Origin: Streptomyces odontomachi
GTDB lineage: Bacteria; Actinomycetota; Actinomycetes; Streptomycetales; Streptomycetaceae
Assembly (NCBI RefSeq): GCF_024435355.1
Contig: NZ_JAMJWG010000015.1
Span: 218,061 to 282,060, forward strand
Direction: 5' to 3'
Length of the DNA: 64,000 nucleotides
Shown piece after piece: positions 61,301 through 64,000 of the stretch; position 1 is the first letter of the stretch, and each line of letters starts with the position of its first letter. The notes under the pieces are model-generated. The model ran no database searches, was not told the DNA's origin, and saw only the letters and a list, made by a program, of their open reading frames with translations. A program made the position numbers and the translations under genes.

Positions 61301-61715
61301 CCCCGGCCAGGGCCCGGCCGCGCCACAGCGCCAGCGCCTCGGTCAGCGACTCGACCGCCGCGTCAGGCCGGTGGTCGGCCAGCGCCGTGCGGCCGGCGTC
61401 CGCGAGACGGCTGAAGCGGTCGGCGTCGACGTCACCCGGCTCCGTCACCAGCTCGTACCCGCCGGGCCCACTGTGCAGGTGGTGCGCCGACGTGCCCAGC
61501 GCGCGGCGCAGCCGGTGCACGTAGACCTGGAGCGACTTGGCGGCGGACGGCGGCACGCGCTCGCCCCACAGCTCCGTGATGAGGCTGTCCGCGGACACCA
61601 GACGGTCGGCGTGGATGATCAGAAAGGCCAGCAGCGAACGCCACTTGGCGGCGCTCACGCGGGTCCAGGCCTGCCCGTCCCAGACGTCCAGCGAGCCAAG
61701 GATCCGGTAGCGCAT
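58344..61715 (-). CDS. large SARP-family regulator (AfsR-like: BTAD, NB-ARC, TPR)
   Basis: 1123 residues. An OmpR-type winged helix (RILGSLDVWDGQAWTRVSAA, SLQVYVHRLRRALG) and BTAD domain (to about 250) define the SARP part. A Gly/Ala/Pro linker leads to an NB-ARC ATPase with Walker A TGKAGVGKSAFTVHVAHLL (about 375) and RMLVVLDNATCERQIRPLL. The C-terminal 450 residues are tetratricopeptide repeats. This is the AfsR layout; such proteins activate antibiotic or developmental promoters by binding 11-bp-spaced direct repeats. A pair of CGCAACCG repeats with that spacing lies in its own divergent promoter region. The 246-bp gap to the convergent gene at 58097 shows nothing notable. Confidence 0.93.
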   Translation of the reverse strand: MRYRILGSLDVWDGQAWTRVSAAKWRSLLAFLIIHADRLVSADSLITELWGERVPPSAAKSLQVYVHRLRRALGTSAHHLHSGPGGYELVTEPGDVDADRFSRLADAGRTALADHRPDAAVESLTEALALWRGRALAGVPTTPAVLAEADRLDERRLVAWEDLSRAKLACGRHPELAADLRPLLAEQPLREPLWVMLMTALHRSGRRSDALHAYATARRALADELGVEPGGELRRLHRLILDDAELTDAAAAGPAPAGPVGAAASAGATAGGLVLAPLGTGVSPAGTGAPSDATPSAAAPGAPPAAPCHLPTAVPDFTGRRAQVVKVLALLGGPGAPAAHGAGAADGDAGGAGSPTTRTVAVTGKAGVGKSAFTVHVAHLLRPAFPHGQLYADLRAGGGRSAEPAEVLASLLRELGLTGAQIPDSVEERARRYRAELAERRMLVVLDNATCERQIRPLLPGAGGSAVLVSSRSALAGIEGAHRVGLDVLPDGEALELLARATGDDRTRRDPACAHRIIRLCGNLPLALRILGARLATRPHLSASRLAAALVDERHRLDELVAGDLEVRASVSLSYEALDAREQRAFRLLATVAAPTVPGWVAGVLLDCPQGAGDRVMDTLVDHHLLEVDSVDATGEPRFRLHDLVRLYGCEQADAQEPADERRAALVRLCGAYLDLVRRADAELDAGFLGPLPDPVPVPAWRPPATLVARLHAAPSNWLDAERTTVCALVRQAAGLGEPGMAWRLAAALAPYFEIGGHFDDWRHTHRIALGAAGAAGDRLGEAVMHRNLGELGTVQDRYADAGASFEQALQRCAEHRGENPFRTAEPAGHPDAAEVLEAVIGIGLGVLLRLRGRYGEAVACLRRGVIGAQESGNTRAEVYARSALASVHLERGEPGTALRELRHALEVYRRAPHRNSEYAVHRVLGLAELAAGRLPQAAQRMELAERMALAQGDQVGAVHAQQWLGHIVDVSGDALRAKQMLEECLAAYRRFGERFGEALTLRALADLHLHAGRFALALEAVRSSLAIWRRLGTPYWTSRTLDLLAQVHTAISGADSAVATRARAEARALRGALGLPGDLHPVTVAGRQLGGHLSLPDALAARLPALTTPARPAGAPLSRHPG

Positions 61716-61844
61716 CTATCGCTCCCTCGACGAGCGGCCCCCGTTCACCCGACCGGTTGCACCGCACGTTACTGGGGCGTCACGGCTTGCGGTAGGTGCA
61801 TCGGGCGCCGGTCCGGGCGGATCGAGGTGCCGCGGGGTGACCGA

Positions 61845-61858
61845 AAAGGGCGCCCTTT
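61845..61858. promoter_or_regulatory. 14-bp perfect palindrome in the SARP/DUF1906 gap
   Basis: AAAGGGCGCCCTTT lies 130 bp upstream of the SARP start and 184 bp before the divergent gene. It may be an operator. It is also self-complementary enough to form a hairpin. Confidence 0.35.
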
Positions 61859-61893
61859 GACGCACCGCCGGCCGGCCCACCCCCTGGGAGGTG

Positions 61894-61936
61894 CGCAACC
61901 GTCACGCAACCGGCGCGCTACGCGCATCACGTACTG
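61894..61936 (+). promoter_or_regulatory. candidate SARP-binding direct repeats and -10 element
   Basis: CGCAACCG at 61894-61901 and again at 61905-61912 have an 11-bp period, the spacing SARPs recognise. A TACTGAT (61930-61936) stands about 17 bp after the second copy, which would cover the -35 position, as in AfsR/ActII-ORF4-type promoters. The transcript would lead into the gene at 62042. Confidence 0.5.
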
Positions 61937-62041
61937 ATGGGGCCAGTGCGGCCGGAAGGGCCGATGAGAAGCCGGTGTTCACGACGGCGTTCGACCAGCG
62001 GCCGACGGCGAGCACGGCGCACGGGAAGGGGGAAGAACTCC

Positions 62042-63784
62042 ATGCCACTGCGACGCAGATGGGCGTCCCTGGTGGGCGGCGTGATCACCACGGGCGCCCT
62101 GATCGGCGGCTCCGCCACGGCCACCGCGGCACCGTCACCCGACACCACCCGCACGGTCACCTACCACGGCTACCAGGTCCGGGTGCCCGCCGACTGGAAG
62201 GTCGTCGACCTCACCCGGCACCCCGACGCCTGCGTGCGCTTCGACACCCCCGCCGTCTACCTGGGCCACCCCGGGGCCACCCCCGACTGCCCGTCCGGCC
62301 TCGTCGGCCGCACCGCCGGCCTGGTGATCGAGCCCATCGACGGCCGGTCGGCGCCGCACGTGACCGCGGACGTGGCCAAGGCCCCCGAGGGCTCCGCCGC
62401 CGCCCCGACCGGGGTCGTCTCGCGGGACGGCACCATGCAGGTCGCCGTCGAGGACGCGGGCGTCCTGGTCACCGCCGAGGTCATGCCCGACACCGAGGCG
62501 TCGGTGCGCGGCATCCTGCACTCCGCGACGCTGCGGCCCGGCGGCACGCCCACCGCGCTGCCCGAGCCCGCCGCCACCCGCGCGCCGGCCCTGTCCGCCA
62601 ATCCGGTGCAGCCGGGCGACTACACCGGCAAGGGCTTCGACGCGTGCGCCGCCCCGTCCCAGTCGACCATGACCGCCTGGGGCGCCTCGCCATACCGGGC
62701 GATCGGCGTCTACATCAGCGGCAGCTTCCGCGGCTGCTCGCAGCCGAACCTCACCGCGACCTGGGTGTCCACCCAGGTGTCCAAGGGCTGGCACCTGATC
62801 CCCATCGAGGTCGGCCGCCAGGCGCCGTGCTCCAGCCTCTCGTACAAGATGTCCTCCGACCCGGCCACCGCCCGCAGCCAGGGCTCGGACGCCGCCGCGA
62901 ACTCCGCGTCCGTCGCCGCATCGCTGGGCATACCGGCGGGCAGCGTGCTCTACAACGACATCGAGGGCTACTCCAGCACCGCCAGCTGCCGGGCCGCCGT
63001 GCTGTCCTTCCTCACCGGCTGGACGGAGCAACTGCACGCGCACGGCTACCTGTCGGGCGTCTACTCCAGCGCCGGATCCGGCATCAAGGACTTCGCGAAC
63101 GCCTACAACGACACCTCTTACACGCGGGTCGACCACATCTGGTTCGCCTGGTGGAACGACGCGGCCGACGTCGACACCGGCTCGTACGCGTCGGCCAGCG
63201 TCTGGGCCTCCCACCAGCGCATCCACCAGTACCACGGCCCGGTGACCGAGACCTACGGCGGCGCGAGCGTCAACATCGACCGCGACTACGCCGACGTCGC
63301 CGCCGGCACCCCGCCACCGCCGGACGCCTGCGCCGTCGCGGACCTGAACTTCACGTCGTACTCGAAGCTGTCGTCGGGCTCGACCGGCGCTCAGGTCACG
63401 GCCGCCCAGTGCCTGCTGAAGACCGCCGGGCACGCCACCGGCAGCGGCGACCCGAGCGGCACGTTCGACGACGCGACGGTGGCGGCCACCAAGGCGTTCC
63501 AGCAGGAGCACGGCCTGACCGCCGACGGCGCCGTGGACTCCCACACCTGGACCGCGCTGCTGTCGTACGGCTCCACGCCGACGCTCCAGAACGGTTCGAC
63601 CGGGAGCGCCGTCAGCCGCCTCCAGCGTGCCCTCATCGCGGCGCTGTCCACGTCCCTGGACATCGACGGCCAGTTCGGGCCGGCGACCACGTCGGCCGTG
63701 AAGAGTTACCAGTCCTCGCGCGGCCTGGACTCCGACGGGATCGTCGGGCCCGCGTCCTGGGCGGCGCTCCAGGCCGGCAAGTAG
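62042..63784 (+). CDS. secreted DUF1906 glycoside-hydrolase-like protein with peptidoglycan-binding repeats
   Basis: 580 residues from ATG 62042 with GGGGGAAG upstream. Signal peptide (ASLVGGVITTGALIGGSATA) is followed by a family-specific N-terminal domain (about 35-190), a DUF1906/Rv2525c-like TIM barrel (about 195-425: GKGFDACAAPSQSTMTAWGA, IGVYISGSFRGCSQPNLT, SVLYNDIEGYSSTASCRAAV, HIWFAWWND), then two peptidoglycan-binding-1 repeats (about 440-580: SGSTGAQVTAAQCLLKTAGH, GTFDDATVAATKAFQQEHGL; GSAVSRLQRALIAAL, GQFGPATTSAVKSYQSSRGL). It probably acts on or binds the cell wall. It is divergent from the SARP and may be its target. Confidence 0.9.
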   Translation: MPLRRRWASLVGGVITTGALIGGSATATAAPSPDTTRTVTYHGYQVRVPADWKVVDLTRHPDACVRFDTPAVYLGHPGATPDCPSGLVGRTAGLVIEPIDGRSAPHVTADVAKAPEGSAAAPTGVVSRDGTMQVAVEDAGVLVTAEVMPDTEASVRGILHSATLRPGGTPTALPEPAATRAPALSANPVQPGDYTGKGFDACAAPSQSTMTAWGASPYRAIGVYISGSFRGCSQPNLTATWVSTQVSKGWHLIPIEVGRQAPCSSLSYKMSSDPATARSQGSDAAANSASVAASLGIPAGSVLYNDIEGYSSTASCRAAVLSFLTGWTEQLHAHGYLSGVYSSAGSGIKDFANAYNDTSYTRVDHIWFAWWNDAADVDTGSYASASVWASHQRIHQYHGPVTETYGGASVNIDRDYADVAAGTPPPPDACAVADLNFTSYSKLSSGSTGAQVTAAQCLLKTAGHATGSGDPSGTFDDATVAATKAFQQEHGLTADGAVDSHTWTALLSYGSTPTLQNGSTGSAVSRLQRALIAALSTSLDIDGQFGPATTSAVKSYQSSRGLDSDGIVGPASWAALQAGK

Positions 63785-63812
63785 CCCTTGCCGTCTCTCC
63801 GGTAGCCCCCCC

Positions 63813-63827
63813 GGGGGCGCTGCCCCC
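63813..63827 (+). terminator. hairpin after the DUF1906 gene
   Basis: GGGGGC-GCT-GCCCCC forms a 6-bp stem with 3-base loop, 29 bp after the stop codon, within a C-rich region. Confidence 0.5.
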
Positions 63828-63928
63828 TCAGCCCCCCCGGACCGGCACCCGGCCCCTTCCGCCCGCCCGGCGCCCGCCCTCCCACCGCGGACGCCGGGCG
63901 GCCGCCTTTGTCGGCCTTGACGGCCTCG

Positions 63929-63954
63929 TCCTCAATTGCCGGACGGGCTTTGAT
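63929..63954. repeat. abundant Streptomyces intergenic motif
   Basis: TCAATTGCCGGACGGGCTTT is a variant of the CGCCGGACGGGCT-type motif that I recall as common in Streptomyces intergenic regions. The last 200 bases of the window hold no supportable gene. Confidence 0.45.
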
Positions 63955-64000
63955 GTGCGCGGCGTGTGCCGGTGCGCGTTGCCGAGTGCGGGTGGGCCTG

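Overview
This is a very GC-rich chromosomal window of Streptomyces type. Supporting marks are the dense GTG/TTG start usage, four-base start/stop overlaps (ATGA, GTGA, TTGA), a leaderless-type promoter, an XRE-DUF5753/DUF397 pair, a large AfsR-like SARP regulator, Tat-exported enzymes, a rifamycin-associated element in front of helR, and DasR-like boxes before a chitinase. No rRNA, canonical tRNA, transposase, integrase, CRISPR array or biosynthetic core genes were found, so it reads as ordinary chromosome with accessory islands.

Layout. 0-12 kb: AraC regulator, small secreted protein, two compact RNAs folding as capped tRNA mimics (YrlA-type Y RNA architecture) just downstream of a conserved uncharacterised gene, two tandem receptor-like Ser/Thr kinases fused to extracellular solute-binding domains, an XRE/DUF397 pair, a dienelactone-hydrolase-like enzyme, a P-loop protein and a secreted endonuclease I. 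12.4-15.7 kb: a Tat-exported GH116-type glycosidase with an inserted beta-sandwich domain. 16.1-29.1 kb: a five-gene island (DUF4132-like protein, 1641-residue protein, MoxR AAA+ ATPase, DUF5682-vWA fusion, SWIM zinc-finger protein) resembling E. coli yehI/L/M/P/Q and the vWA-MoxR systems thought to act in conflict or stress. It is closed by strong hairpins and followed by a VapBC module. A decayed VapC piece lies just before it.

30.2-31.5 kb: crcB-DUF190-crcB fluoride exporter operon. 31.5-38.2 kb: minus-strand block of a CUT1 sugar ABC transporter (binding protein, two permeases) followed by PhoD phosphatase and an overlapping endonuclease/phosphatase-like protein with an F5/8-type domain. 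A divergent LacI regulator lies at 38.9-40.0 kb. 40.0-40.8 kb: gene-free nested inverted repeats. 40.8-44.2 kb: GAF histidine kinase, ArsR regulator, tartronate-semialdehyde-reductase-like enzyme. 44.4-44.6 kb: 13-bp tandem repeat array, then the RAE and helR (rifamycin resistance). 47.3-52.7 kb: tricarballylate-type cluster (MFS carrier, TcuA-like flavoprotein, PrpF isomerase, divergent LysR).

52.9-64 kb: secreted enzymes and envelope proteins (SGNH lipase, GH18 chitinase, NodB-type deacetylase, NIPSNAP-like protein, membrane-anchored surface protein), the AfsR-like SARP, and a secreted DUF1906 glycosidase-like protein with peptidoglycan-binding repeats, whose promoter carries an 11-bp-spaced direct repeat of the kind SARPs bind.

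The most novel-looking elements are the tRNA-mimic RNA pair beside the conserved gene (2.0-3.1 kb) and the MoxR/vWA/SWIM island (16.1-29.1 kb).
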